A stretch of DNA of 64,000 bases from the NCBI GenBank assembly GCA_034231615.1, contig CM067306.1:32125363-32189362 (forward strand), given 5' to 3'. This document shows positions 1 to 10,699 of this stretch, piece by piece. The translations under genes and the position numbers were made by a program. Each line of letters opens with the position of its first letter. Position 1 is the first letter of the stretch. The notes beneath the pieces are model-generated. The model had not been told where the DNA came from. It saw only the letters and a program-made list of their open reading frames with translations, and did no database searches. The stretch is from Meghimatium bilineatum (lineage: Eukaryota > Mollusca > Gastropoda > Stylommatophora > Philomycidae).

Positions 1-375
1 GATAGTCACATGCGAGATGAAATGCTTGAGGAAAGCTGCCTGGGTCACCAGGCTTGGTAGATTGCGAAATGAATATATCAGGGAAAGAATAGGTATAATG
101 TCTTGTACAGATTTCATAGGGAGAGAACAGATCAAGTGGTTTGGCCACATTATGAGAATGCATCATGAAAAGTTGCCCGTACAAGCATATAACCAAATGA
201 GATCAGGGTACAAAGCCAGAGGAAGATCACAGAAAAGATGGATAGAAAACGTCAGGGACATCCTACACAGACACGGTCATAGCACAGCCGAGGCCACACA
301 TCTGGCGATAGAACGCAAGCTCGAGCTCCAATCACCCCTACACTTAACGGCAAGAGTTTATCACAAACCACCTGG
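1..375 (+). mobile_element. LINE reverse-transcriptase C-terminal fragment
   Basis: The plus strand encodes the end of a non-LTR retrotransposon ORF2. Motifs include WFGHIMRM, followed by a basic stretch with GRSQKRWIENV, the usual order after the reverse-transcriptase fingers and thumb in LINE proteins. No catalytic core is present, so this is a 5'-truncated relic. A second copy of the same domain lies at 9031-9300 on the other strand. The last part (about 285-350) recurs inverted at 4905-4985. It lies upstream of the first visible transporter exon, probably in an intron of that gene. Confidence 0.7.
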
Positions 376-497
376 GGATAGACAAAAGACAATATATTTA
401 TATTATATGTATTATATATGTATAATTTGATCTGGTATTGTTGTTGTCCATGTGGTCACTATATGATTTTTAATCTCTGAAATGTGACTTCTTACAG

Positions 498-593
498 AGA
501 GCTGTGGACGGTGACTCTTGGGCTGGTATTCTATGGAATTAGTGTGGGCTGTGCCATTGTTCCAACCATGAAGTGTTTAGTCATTGGAGCCAG
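498..593 (+). CDS. SLC18B1-like MFS transporter, internal exon (first visible)
   Basis: This is an internal exon of a major-facilitator transporter. The acceptor is ..CTTACAG before 498 and the donor is AG|GTATGC after 593; it begins with 1 nt of a split codon and ends with 2 nt. It encodes ELWTVTLGLV.. through ..IVPTMKCLVIGAR, one hydrophobic membrane helix with the small-residue spacing of an MFS C-terminal half. The pattern (IVPT then an E-rich loop then LGLVSGLF) resembles SLC18B1, a vesicular polyamine transporter. The 5' exons encoding the N-terminal helices are not visible and probably lie before the window. Assignment to SLC18B1 rather than another SLC18/MFS member is an inference from remembered family pattern. 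Confidence 0.7.
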
Positions 594-1100
594 GTATGCT
601 TCTTGTCAGACAATACCAGGGGGTAGATACATTATCACACAATCATGAGTCTTTGGTAGCATTTTGACATATTAAGTCATTGCATGGCACTGTTGTTTTT
701 CAGCCTTGACTGTTATGCCGTGGCTTAACTATTTTGCACCTTTCGATCCGGTGTCTCTTTCTTTCATCTTAATTTTGAATCAGAATGTGTTTCCCTATTC
801 CTTACCCATCCAAGAATTGTCCACAGGGCCGCGGAGGTTTAATTTTGGAGTTAATAACTTCCTTCTCCTAGACAGCTTGCCTACTAGGGTAAACGAGCAA
901 CATCTGCCCAGGGTTTGAAGTCAGTACCCCCTCTCCTAGGATAATTTTTGTCAAGGATTCATTAACCTTCCTCTGTGATCTAGTTCTCGTGCTCTAAGAT
1001 ATTACCTATGGTGGTTTAAGATTGTATTCCTCTCTGTTGCTCCAATAACTGTGTTTTCCCCCTACCTAACTCCTATCTCTGCCCAACCACTGGCACATTT
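594..1100. other. intron sequence, nothing recognised
   Basis: First part of the intron after the 498-593 exon. It is unremarkable pyrimidine-rich sequence. A short open frame at 706-918 has no recognisable domain and I do not call it a gene. Confidence 0.5.
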
Positions 1101-1175
1101 CCTGGCATGGTGTCAGTAATCCTGGCATGGTGTCAGTAATCCTGGCATGGTGTCAGTAATCCTGGCATGTTGTCA
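1101..1175. repeat. 20-bp tandem repeat
   Basis: Three exact copies and one degraded copy of a 20-bp unit (CCTGGCATGGTGTCAGTAAT), inside the transporter intron and about 100 bp before the large minisatellite. Confidence 0.95.
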
Positions 1176-1270
1176 ACATGAGCTTATAGCAGCTCACACT
1201 CAGTTTATGCTGTCCATCACTGGACACATGGGGTATTTCAGTGGGGATATTAGCGCCGTCTGATATTCTG

Positions 1271-4086
1271 CAGGTGGTAGATCACACTATCATTGACTGT
1301 CTGACATCAGGTGGTAGATCACACTATCATTGACTGTCTGACATCAGGTGGTAGATCACACGATCATTGACTGTCTGACATCATCAGGTGGTAGATCACA
1401 CTATCATTGACTGTCTGACATCAGGTGGTAGATCACACGATCATTGACTGTCTGACATCAGGCGGTAGATCACACTATCATTGACTGTCTGACATCAGGT
1501 GGTAGATCACACTATCATTGACTGTCTGACATCATCAGGTGGTAGATCACACGATCATTGACTGTCTGACATCAGGCGGTAGATCACACTATCATTGACT
1601 GTCTGACATCATCAGGTGGTAGATCACACTATCATTGACTGTCTGACATCATCAGGTGGTAGATCACACTATCATTGACTGACATCATCAGGTGGTAGAT
1701 CACACTATCATTGACTGTCTGACATCATCAGGTGGTAGATCACACTATCATTGACTGTCTGACATCATCAGGTGGTAGATCACACTATCATTGACTGTCT
1801 GACATCATCAGGTGGTAGATCACACTATCATTGACTGTCTGACATCATCAGGTGGTAGATCACACTATCATTGACTGTCTGACATCATCAGGTGGTAGAT
1901 CACACTATCATTGACTGACATCATCAGGTGGTAGATCACACTATCATTGACTGTCTGACATCATCAGGTGGTAGATCACACTATCATTGACTGTCTGACA
2001 TCATCAGGTGGTAGATCACACTATCATTGACTGTCTGACATCATCAGGTGGTAGATCACACTATCATTGACGGTCTGACATCATCAGGTGGTAGATCACA
2101 CTATCATAGACTGTCTGACATCAGGTGGTAGATCACACTATCATTGACTGTCTGACATCATCAGGTGGTAGATCACACTATCATTGACTGTCTGACATCA
2201 TCAGGTGGTAGATCACACTATCATTGACTGTCTGACATCATCAGGTGGTAGATCACACTATCATTGACTGTCTGACATCATCAGGTGGTAGATCACACTA
2301 TCATTGACTGTCTGACATCAGGTGGTAGATCACACTATCATTGACTGTCTGACATCAGGTGGTAGATCACACTATCATTGACTGTCTGACATCAGGTGGT
2401 AGATCACACTATCATAGACTGTCTGACATCATCAGGTGGTAGATCACACTATCATAGACTGTCTGACATCATCAGGTGGTAGATCACACTATCATTGACT
2501 GTCTGACATCACATGGTAGATCACACTATCATAGACTGTCTGACATCATCAGGTGGTAGATCACACTATCATAGACTGTCTGACATCATCAGGTGGTAGA
2601 TCACACTATCATAGACTGTCTGACATCAGGTGGTAGATCACACTATCATTGACTGTCTGACATCAGGTGGTAGATCACACTATCATTGACTGTCTGACAT
2701 CAGGTGGTAGATCACACTATCATTGACTGTCTGACATCAGGTGGTAGATCACACTATCATTGACTGTCTGACATCAGGTGGTAGATCACACTATCATTGA
2801 CTGTCATCATCAGGTGGTAGATCACACTATCATTGACTGTCTGACATCACATGGTAGATCACACTATCATTGACTGTCATCATCAGGTGGTAGATCACAC
2901 TATCATTGACTGTCTGACATCACATGGTAGATCACACTATCATAGACTGTCTGACATCAGGTGGTAGATCACACTATCATAGACTGTCTGACATCAGGTG
3001 GTAGATCACACTATCATTGACTGTCTGACATCACATGGTAGATCACACTAACATTGACTGTCTGACATCAGGCGGTAGATCACACTATCATTGACTGTCT
3101 GACATCATCAGGTGGTAGATCACACTATCATAGACTGTCTGACATCAGGTGGTAGATCACACTATCATTGACTGTCTGACATCATCAGGTGGTAGATCAC
3201 ACTATCATTGACTGTCTGACATCAGGTGGTAGATCACACTATCATTGACTGTCTGACATCAGGTGGTAGATCACACTATCATTGACTGTCATCATCAGGT
3301 GGTAGATCACACTATCATTGACTGTCTGACATCAGGTGGTAGATCACACTATCATTGACTGTCTGACATCAGGTGGTAGATCACACTATCATTGACTGTC
3401 TGACATCAGGTGGTAGATCACACTATCATTGACTGTCTGACATCAGGTGGTAGATCACACTATCATTGACTGTCTGACATCAGGTGGTAGATCACACTAT
3501 CATTGACTGTCTGACATCAGGTGGTAGATCACACTATCATTGACTGTCTGACATCACATGGTAGATCACACTATCATAGACTGTCTGACATCATCAGGTG
3601 GTAGATCACACTATCATTGACTGTCTGACATCAGGTGGTAGATCACACTATCATTGACTGTCTGACATCAGGTGGTAGATCACACTATCATTGACTGTCT
3701 GACATCAGGCGGTAGATCACACTATCATTGACTGTCTGACATCAGGTGGTAGATCACACTAACATTGACTGTCTGACATCAGGTGGTAGATCACACTATC
3801 ATTGACTGTCTGACATCAGGTGGTAGATCACACTATCATAGACTGTCTGACATCATCAGGTGGTAGATCACACTATCATAGACTGTCTGACATCATCAGG
3901 TGGTAGATCACACTATCATAGACTGTCTGACATCATCAGGTGGTAGATCACACTATCATAGACTGTCTGACATCATCAGGTGGTAGATCACACTATCATT
4001 GACTGTCTGACATCAGGTGGTAGATCACACTATCATTGACTGTCTGACATCAGGTGGTAGATCACACTATCATTGACTGTCTGACA
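1271..4086. repeat. 2.8-kb minisatellite, 37/40-bp unit
   Basis: Roughly 70 head-to-tail copies of a unit starting CAGGTGGTAGATCACACTAT. Units are 37 bp, or 40 bp when a TCA triplet is duplicated at the junction; a few are shortened by loss of GTCTG. Point variants recur in blocks: ATCATAGACT against ATCATTGACT, CACGATC against CACTATC, ATCACATGG against ATCAGGTGG. Block structure like this indicates local unit duplication. The array sits wholly in the transporter intron between the exons ending at 593 and starting at 4434. It carries no sustained reading frame. Confidence 0.97.
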
Positions 4087-4433
4087 GTTCCTTGTGAGAT
4101 CTTGTGTAAGAAAGAGATAGAAATGAGAGAGCAGATCAACTGACAAGGGAAGGTGCTGCTGATAACTAATCAAATGTACCTGTTGCTTGACATAGGAGTA
4201 GAATGATGATCTGATCACCATCATGGGATGATCATTTTAGACAGATCAGTTATTGTGCATCTCAAATCCTTCATACTAAATTATTTGTAAACATTACATT
4301 GACAAATCATTCTGCATCTCAAATCTTTCATACTAAGTTATTTGTAAACATTACATTCACAAAATATAACAACAGAATATTGATCTGTGATTGTTCCTGT
4401 TATTCTTGACCTGTTGTCAATATTTTCTGGCAG

Positions 4434-4508
4434 GGAGATTGGATTGGTTGATAACTTAAATACTTTTGGCTTGGTCTCTGGACTTTTCAATTCCATCTTT
4501 TGTTTGGG
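4434..4508 (+). CDS. SLC18B1-like MFS transporter, internal exon
   Basis: A 75-nt exon with acceptor TTTTCTGGCAG and donor GGG|GTAAGTC. It starts with 1 nt that completes AGG (Arg) with the previous exon and ends with 2 nt, so phases agree on both sides. It encodes EIGLVDNLNTFGLVSGLFNS.. then IFCLG. In SLC18-type transporters the equivalent segment is the cytosolic loop and helix with LGLVSGLF before the GPTIGG motif, which is what the next exon supplies. The reading frame is intact, with no stop or frameshift. Confidence 0.75.
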
Positions 4509-4689
4509 GTAAGTCAGTTTGTGTTCTTAGAGTTTATTATATGGTTGTAGATAATTGTGTTACACAGCGGAGAGAGCAGCAGGAGATTGAGGAGAGTAAA
4601 CAGCCGGGAGCTATCAGTGTACATGCGCTTCTCCATCTGGTGAAGGAGAGCATGTGTATGTTGTAAGAAGCAACTAAGCAGCTTTATAT

Positions 4690-5490
4690 TTGTGTGTGTC
4701 TAGAGTGCTGTGATGTCAGTTCAGCTAATCCCATCACTCCTTTATGCAGATAACTGTGCACCGCATGCTTATTTTGCAGACAGTATGCAGGTCACCAATA
4801 CCAACTTGCTGAACCCTGTGACAACTTTGGCTTCAATATCAACGCAAAGAAAACAGAGGTCACGTTTCAACCCACACTAAACAAACCACACTTAAATCCC
4901 CATTGTCTATTGTCTGTCACCAGGTGGGTTGTCATCCACTCTTGCCGTTAAGTGTAGTGGTGATTGGAGCTCGAGCTTGCTAAATTCCCATATAAGAATC
5001 CAAGAAGAAGAGCTTCTAACAGTCAATAGTTTCACCTACCTGGACAGACTCTCTCACAAGATATAAACATCGACATTAAGGTAAACAACAGAATAGTGAA
5101 AGCTAGTGCCACATTTGGAAGACTACGGAAAAATGTATGGGAAAGAAGGGGAATAACAACTACCACCAAACTCATAGTTTACCAAGCAGCAGCAATATCA
5201 TTACTCCTTAATGCCTGTGAAACATGGACAGTATATGCCATACATGCTAGAAGACTTAACCATTTCCACCTAAGCTGCCTTCATAAGATACTCAACATCC
5301 ATTGGTGTGATAAAATACCAGACAGTGAAGTACTGATGAAATCTAAGTCTGTGAGCATACATACAATGTTGATGAAGGTGCAGATACACTGGGCAGGACA
5401 CATGGTCTGCATGAACGAGAATCGTCTACCAAGAAGTTGTTATATGGAGAACTCTAGACTGGCTCCCGCAAGATCGGAGGACAGAAGATG
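4690..5490 (+). mobile_element. LINE ORF2 relic with altered YADD box
   Basis: The segment near 4735-4760 reads LLYADN, a degenerate form of the reverse-transcriptase YADD active site. Downstream come NINAKKTEV (4838-4860 region) and then, from 5096, the thumb and C-terminal part with LLNACETWTVY and IHWAGHMVCM. The frame is broken by an inverted fragment at about 4905-4985. This is a dead copy within the second visible transporter intron. Confidence 0.7.
4905..4985 (-). mobile_element. inverted LINE 3'-end fragment nested in LINE relic
   Basis: About 80 bp matches the reverse complement of 280-350 (shared words include CTCGAGCTTGC and CTTGCCGTTAAGTGTAG). It interrupts the reverse-transcriptase frame around it, so it came in later or by rearrangement. 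Confidence 0.6.
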
Positions 5491-6200
5491 AGTTTTAAAG
5501 ACACCCTTAAGACATCACTGATTCACTTCAAAATAGATAGAAACTCATGGGAGAATCTTGCATAAGACAGATCCGACTGGTATCGTAGAATCAAGAGCAG
5601 TATCGTACAGCATCTGCAGAGAACCTCATACATCAAGCGGTGCAACAAAAACGCACTAGAAGAAAGACAAGAGCTGCTCAATGTCTCACAGACTCCTCTC
5701 AAACATGCCCAGAGTATGATAGACAATTCCAATCACGCATAGGACTCATTAGTCAAATCTAGGAACACCGCAGACATCATCATCATCCCAGTTGAGCTGA
5801 ATGGTCATCGTTGACTTCGACGGACGAGCACCAATCCATCACTAATATGCTACTAGCTTCAGCTAGTAAACATTGGTAAACGATCTCAAGTGGCCAAAAG
5901 AAACGCTACAAGGACTCATTAAAGACCTCACTGAAAGCGTTTGAAATAGACAAAGACACATGGGAAGAACTTGCACAAAATAGATCTACATGGCGCTCTA
6001 CAGTCAATAAGAGCGCATCATCTTGTGAAAAGAGAAGAAATGCTGCAGCCCAACAGCGGAGAGTAGCTAGAAAGTCATGGATAGACAAAAATCCGCCTTC
6101 AGTGGTCATTCCATGTCCAAACTGTCCAAGGACATTTACAGCTCAAATAGGGCTCACTAGCCATCTACAAACTATTATGCATGGTCATAATTCTAACTTA
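5491..6200 (+). mobile_element. LINE ORF2 C-terminal tail, present twice
   Basis: Two diverged copies of the same C-terminal region follow each other. The first (about 5491-5765) includes FKDTLKTSLIHFKID; the second (about 5885-6200) includes the matching region and ends with a C2H2 finger, CPNCPRTFTAQIGL then SHLQTIMHGH. A C-terminal finger of the IGLxSH type is a known feature of several metazoan LINE proteins. The finger therefore belongs to the retroelement and not to the host zinc-finger gene. Confidence 0.65.
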
Positions 6201-6289
6201 ATTTTCAAAAGTGGATGTAAAAAATGGTCATCACTTTTGATGGACAAACGAACAAAAACTAGCTTCAGCTATAATGTAGCTTTTTTCTT

Positions 6290-6745
6290 CTATGACCTCA
6301 AACTCCTGCAGATTAACAGGATGTAGTCTGGAGAACAGAATGCACTGTATCATGTGTTACAGCTAGGCTGCGATATCTGCACCTTCTGATGTGACTTTAC
6401 ATGAATTTAGGGCAGCAGTGGGAAATTTGTTTGGGTTAGTGGGCCAGATTGACCATTTTACATAATAGATGTATCCAGTAGGTTATTTTTTTAGCCCATT
6501 ATTGTTCCAAATCGTGTTCTGGACTCGGTGGCCATCTTTATATCAGGCTTGTGGGCCAGTAAATTGGGCTTGGTGGGTCGGATTTCATCTGTGGGCTGTA
6601 ATTTGCCCAACTCTAAAAGGTCACTTGAACTTTTTATATGATGGGACAGTCAACCCTCATTTACAAACCTCCTCGGCCGCCTCTTACAACATGCACGGAA
6701 GGTACACATTGATATTCTTTGCTCCCGGAAACACAATTGTCGCGT
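6290..6745 (-). repeat. dispersed repeat, subfamily B, split by an insert
   Basis: The (GAA)n-tail half of subfamily B (6290-6400: CTCCTGCAGATTAACAGGAT) is separated from its other half (6605-6745: CCGCCTCTTACAACATGCAC and TTCTTTGCTCCCGG) by about 190 bp. The insert has loosely inverted ends (AGCAGTGGGAAATTTG on the left; the right end reads GAGTTGGGCAAATTAC in reverse complement), suggesting a small DNA transposon of hAT type. Confidence 0.6.
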
Positions 6746-6833
6746 AATTTAATTTAATATCAATGAAATAATTCTTGACAAAAGATGTTACATTAGTGTG
6801 CCCATCATAAGAAATGCCTTTTTTTTTTATCAG

Positions 6834-6927
6834 AGCTTTTGTTGGGCCTACAATTGGGGGTAGTTTAGTGGACCAGATTGGTTTCTACTACGGTTCTACA
6901 ATCATTGCTGGCTTTTATCTTGTGGCG
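6834..6927 (+). CDS. SLC18B1-like MFS transporter, GPTIGG exon
   Basis: A 94-nt exon with a T-rich acceptor tract ending ATCAG and donor GCG|GTAAGTT. One nucleotide completes GGA with the previous exon and the exon ends on a codon boundary. It encodes AFVGPTIGGSLVDQIGFYYG.. then STIIAGFYLVA. GPTIGG is the glycine-rich antiporter-type motif of drug and vesicular MFS transporters, followed by the short loop and the start of another helix. The first intron position, length and motif order fit a C-terminal half of an SLC18-type protein. Confidence 0.8.
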
Positions 6928-6946
6928 GTAAGTTTGTGCTAAGTCA

Positions 6947-7210
6947 ATGGTGTGTCATACCTCTTTGTTTCTGTACCTCTTTTTTGTTTTTGTACTTTGT
7001 GTTTGTTTCTGCACCTTGTACTTGTTTTTGTACCTCTTGTCTTTGAACCTCTTGTTTATTTCTGTACCTCATGTCTGTCTTTGTACCTCTTGTTTGTCTT
7101 TGTCTCTTGTTTGTTTCTGTACCTCTTGTTTGTCTTTGTACATCATTTTTGTCTTTGTACCTCTTGTGTCTGTCTTTGTAACTCTTGTGTCTGTGTTTCT
7201 ATCTCTTGTG
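6947..7210. repeat. degenerate CT/GT-rich tandem repeat
   Basis: Imperfect repeats of a core such as TTTGTACCTCTTGTTTGTC with varying length, filling most of the 386-bp last intron of the transporter. Open frames of 100 and 186 codons here are leucine/cysteine/phenylalanine-rich repeat translations and not genes. Confidence 0.8.
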
Positions 7211-7313
7211 ATTCTCATTATTTCATTTACACCAAAAAAGTGCAATTAAAACTTGTAAGCATCATATTAAATTTGATGATTGTATTTTATCTCCATAACA
7301 TTTCTCTGTCCAG

Positions 7314-7547
7314 ATGCTTGTCTCCGGTGTCTTCTTCACCATACGAAAGATACGAAGAAAAAGATCATATTCACTGGGTCTTTCTGAAGACAAGACAGCT
7401 ACAACAGTGTCTCATCATCTGCCATTCAGTGAGAAAAGCCCATTACTATCAGCTGATCCCACAGCAAAGGCATTGGATAATTCCTACTCTTCAGCATCAT
7501 ATTCACAGATGAACATCGCAGAACGCACACAACCTGGGAAAACTTAA
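7314..7547 (+). CDS. SLC18B1-like MFS transporter, terminal exon
   Basis: Last coding exon: acceptor TCTCTGTCCAG, phase 0, stop TAA at 7545-7547. It encodes MLVSGVFFTIRKIRRKRSYS, the end of the last membrane helix running into a basic cytosolic stretch, and a Ser/Thr-rich tail of about 55 residues. The tail holds EKSPLL, a match to the acidic-dileucine sorting signal [DE]xxxL[LI], which would suit a protein sorted to endosomal, lysosomal or secretory vesicles. The sorting role is inferred from the motif only. The methionine at the exon start is internal, since the exon follows an in-phase splice. Confidence 0.8.
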   Translation: MLVSGVFFTIRKIRRKRSYSLGLSEDKTATTVSHHLPFSEKSPLLSADPTAKALDNSYSSASYSQMNIAERTQPGKT

Positions 7548-7799
7548 TTATGAATATATGTTAGATAAAACAGTAATCTCACCTGTTCTCTCACCTGAGT
7601 TTCCTGGTGTGTTTCTTACATGTTCTTTCAATAACAGTAAATAGGCTATGCAGATTCTCCCGACATTTTCCACCTTTTTTTTAAAAATTAATGTTGTATA
7701 TCTTATTATTTCATAAAAAGTTATTGCAGAAATATATTATTAAAAATATTTACAGAAATGGCTCATAGAATTATTTCATACTTGTTTGACCTCTGAGAG

Positions 7800-7805
7800 A
7801 ATAAA
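7800..7805 (+). terminator. candidate polyadenylation signal
   Basis: AATAAA, about 250 nt after the transporter stop codon, in AT-rich sequence. It is a plausible 3' processing signal; the cleavage site itself cannot be seen. Confidence 0.45.
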
Positions 7806-8214
7806 TTTAGATACTGCCCCATATGATGTGCCTACCTCATATTTTTGCTTTGATTATTTCCCTTGATTAGGTTTATCAGACAACAGGTTTTTATTTTTTA
7901 ACCCAAACCTGAACTCACACAACTCTCCTAACTATTCATACAACTGTCCTAAATAAATGAATATTTAAATGAATAAACATAGATAAACAAATTGATAACG
8001 GGAACATATTTAAGTCTTGATCCATGCACACTGGAACATATTTAAAAGGAACAAAGCTTTCTACCATGGGGGTTGAGGTTCCGAAGAGAGGCTTGCATTC
8101 CACTCCAATCATCAACATGCATAGCAGAATCACCATTTAGGCATAGTATGCTGTGACCAGTGAATATATCATGCATCCATCTATCTATAAAACTGTAACC
8201 CATCAGGGTTGTTG

Positions 8215-8560
8215 ACTGTATTGATTGCATCAAACACAGTCAGGGTACCACATTGGATGCATCAACAGTCACGGTTGTAAGGGTACCACATTGAATGCAT
8301 CTACACACAGAGTCAGGGTCGTAGGGGTACCACACTGGATGCATCAACACAGTCAGAGTACCACAATGGATACATAAACACAGAGCCAGTGTCATAAGGG
8401 TACCACATTGGATGCATCACACACAGAGTAAGAGCTGCATCAACACACAAAGTCAGTGTCGTAGGGGTACCACATTGGATGCATCAACACAGAGTCCTCC
8501 AGCGATTTCTATCTTGACGGATGTGGACAAGAAAGGAAAAATCTTGGTATTGCCCAGTCC
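8215..8560 (-). repeat. tandem array derived from a LINE 3' end (family E)
   Basis: Diverged copies of 40-60 bp share GGTACCACATTGGATGCATC and AGTCAGGGTCGTA. On the minus strand this is the final stretch of a LINE ORF2 (VDAS.. then WYPYD-like) followed by its 3' end. The same sequence is amplified in the opposite orientation at 52380-52730, and single copies occur at 21700-21900 and 56620-56790. Confidence 0.75.
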
Positions 8561-8894
8561 TTGATCCTGTCTATCCATGCTTTTTTTTTTCATCTGGTCT
8601 GCTATATGTACTGTTGATTATAACATTTAGATACCATTTTCCCTTCATAATGTTAACTGGAAAAATATTGCATGGAATGATTGTGATGAAAGTTTTCATA
8701 TGTTTTTCAGAGAGAAATACATCAGTTCTATCTACAAGTGAATGAAAGAAGAAGAAATCAGTTCTACCTATCTATTGACAAAAATTCCAGTTGGTCATTA
8801 AGTATCGTGGTGGGAAGTTGGAGTTGTGTTGATGCATCTTCAGCTATTTGAATTGCATTCACCATGGTCAGCCCGTGTCTCTTTAAGGTTTCTT

Positions 8895-9050
8895 TCATTC
8901 TTCTTCTTCTTCAGCGTTCATTCTCAAACTCCTGCTGGATCTCTCTTGTAGCAGGACCATGGTCCTACTAGATTTCCAGCAGAATGTCGTCCAAAGAATG
9001 GTAATATGCTGTGTTGCCGTTTTATTTGCACTAATGGCCTGACACATCCG
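8895..9050 (-). repeat. dispersed repeat, subfamily A
   Basis: About 155 bp, written here from its (TTC)n end: TTCAGCGTTCATTCTCAAAC, a palindromic core GGACCATGGTCC, TTTCCAGCAGAATG and a GACACATCCGTCTTCG end. Other copies are at 16.8, 17.4, 30.0, 30.2, 33.0, 41.3, 41.6, 48.0, 50.0, 53.6 and 62.3 kb. Confidence 0.9.
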
Positions 9051-9300
9051 TCTTCGATGGTGTTTCTTTGATCGTCTCCACCCATCTAGTTCTAGGTCTT
9101 CCTTTTGCCTTGTAGCTCAACCTTTTGCTGTTGTATGCATAAAGAGCTGGATGTGTTGGTTCCATTCTCATGAAGTGGCCAAACCACCTGGTTTTCTGTC
9201 TCTCGATATAGTGTTGACTTGAGATGGTCTTTGTTTCTGTCCTGATATCTTCATTTCTCCATCTGCCTCTTCTGGTGATATTTATAGCTTTCCTCAACAT
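9031..9300 (-). mobile_element. LINE reverse-transcriptase C-terminal fragment
   Basis: An 89-codon frame encodes RWFGHFMRM and KGRPRTRWVETIKET, the same domain as 1-375. It abuts the subfamily A repeat at 8895-9050. No active-site region remains. Confidence 0.7.
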
Positions 9301-9930
9301 CTCATGAGTTGAGTTGTAGAGCCTAAACCTGCTCCCTGAATCTTTAGATAGTTGTTAATGGATAGACAAGACCAACATTTGCTTGATGATCGGATAGTTG
9401 TTTATATATGTAGAGGAATGACTGCAGTGTACTATGATTTTCTAATATGTAGAGAAACTATCATAGACTACAGCTGCTGAGAGTACCACTCATTGCATAT
9501 GCAACTTTCTTTAGCTTCAGTCAATAATCTACAAGAACCTCCATTTTAAAAAATAGCATTTGTAAACAAGATATCATAGCAATGCAGATCAGATGTGTTG
9601 GGCCATTACATTGGTACAAATAAAATCATGAAACATTACTGTTCTCTGAACTACATCCTTATGGAAATCTAGTCGGAACATTGTTCTGCTACACGAGAGA
9701 TTCAGCAGGGGATTGAGAAAGTCACTTAAAAAAGTCATCATAGTTCAGTAGTCAAATTCCACTATAACAACTTGATCCAGACAGACGAAATGTATGTAAT
9801 AATAGAAATTCACTATACACAGTACAAACATATAAGAATAAATATACTTGGGGATTTTGAAAAGATATTATATAGGAAAATTTGTTATAACAGGATGCGA
9901 TATGGAGGGATTCCACTGTACCACCACCAC
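9301..9930. other. intergenic, nothing recognised
   Basis: AT-rich unique-looking sequence between a LINE fragment and a poly-C tract. No gene or repeat that I can support. Confidence 0.5.
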
Positions 9931-10135
9931 CCCCCCCCCCCCCCCGACTTTGTGATATTAGTAAATTGCTAATCCCCCCTTGTAACAGTGTGCAGCAAAT
10001 TGCTAATTTGCTAATTTCCTCTTAGCTGTGCACAGAAAATTGTGAATTCCCCTCGCAACAGCACAGAAAATTGTTAATCCCCCTCGTAACAGTGTGCAGC
10101 AAATTACTAATCCCCTCGTAACAGTGTGGTAGTAG
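9931..10135. repeat. poly-C tract and short tandem repeat
   Basis: A run of about 17 C, then four to five imperfect copies of a unit containing CCCCTCGTAACAGTGTGCAG and AAATTGCTAAT. Confidence 0.8.
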
Positions 10136-10699
10136 TGAAACAATGCAACACATAACTCTGGAACGTCCAAAACTGTCTTCTTCAGGTGCCATTTTTTCCA
10201 GAACTTAAGTCTTGTATATGGATCTTCTGAACTCACGATTCTAGGCGAGTTGACCTGCCGCAGCCAGGGGCATATTTAAACAATCTGTTGCTTCTTATTC
10301 ATTGCCGTCTTCGACTGCCCCGTACCCTTGCTTCCAGTAACCATACTTTTCATTATTATTTGGTTGGTTGCCGATACAGCTGTCAATGGGATCATGACCT
10401 TTGACCCAATGTCATTGTGTTTTGTTCATATGTGATCCATTTATCTGGCTTTGGAGGGAGAAGCATTTTACTGACATCAGTGCTGGGCATTAAAAGGGTT
10501 GTCAAGTTTCTTAGGGATCAGTGCACAGCTGGCACCCTGGAGTTACACGGTTAATAATTGAAATTAACTGAATAATTGAAACCAAGTCTAAGGTGTATGT
10601 AATCAGCCAGCTACATACTCTTGGTCATGTGATGGCAGAGACCAAGCACCTGTGGGTTTGTCCAGAGTGGGTTATCATCGATTCAGAAAACTAAACTAA

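Noticed and set aside
1271..4086. CRISPR array
   Set aside because: Repeats are directly adjacent with no unique spacers, in a eukaryotic intron; it is a minisatellite.
4570..4665. Extra transporter exon (REQQEIEESKQPGAISVHAL)
   Set aside because: The exons at 4434-4508 and 6834-6927 already join in phase, and no proper acceptor/donor pair with matching phase was seen.
6102..6200. C2H2 finger as part of a host zinc-finger gene
   Set aside because: It follows LINE ORF2 C-terminal sequence, where an IGLxSH finger is expected, and is on the other strand from the host gene.
6947..7512. 186-codon frame overlapping the transporter last exon
   Set aside because: It runs through the CT-rich intron repeat and then the wrong frame of the terminal exon.
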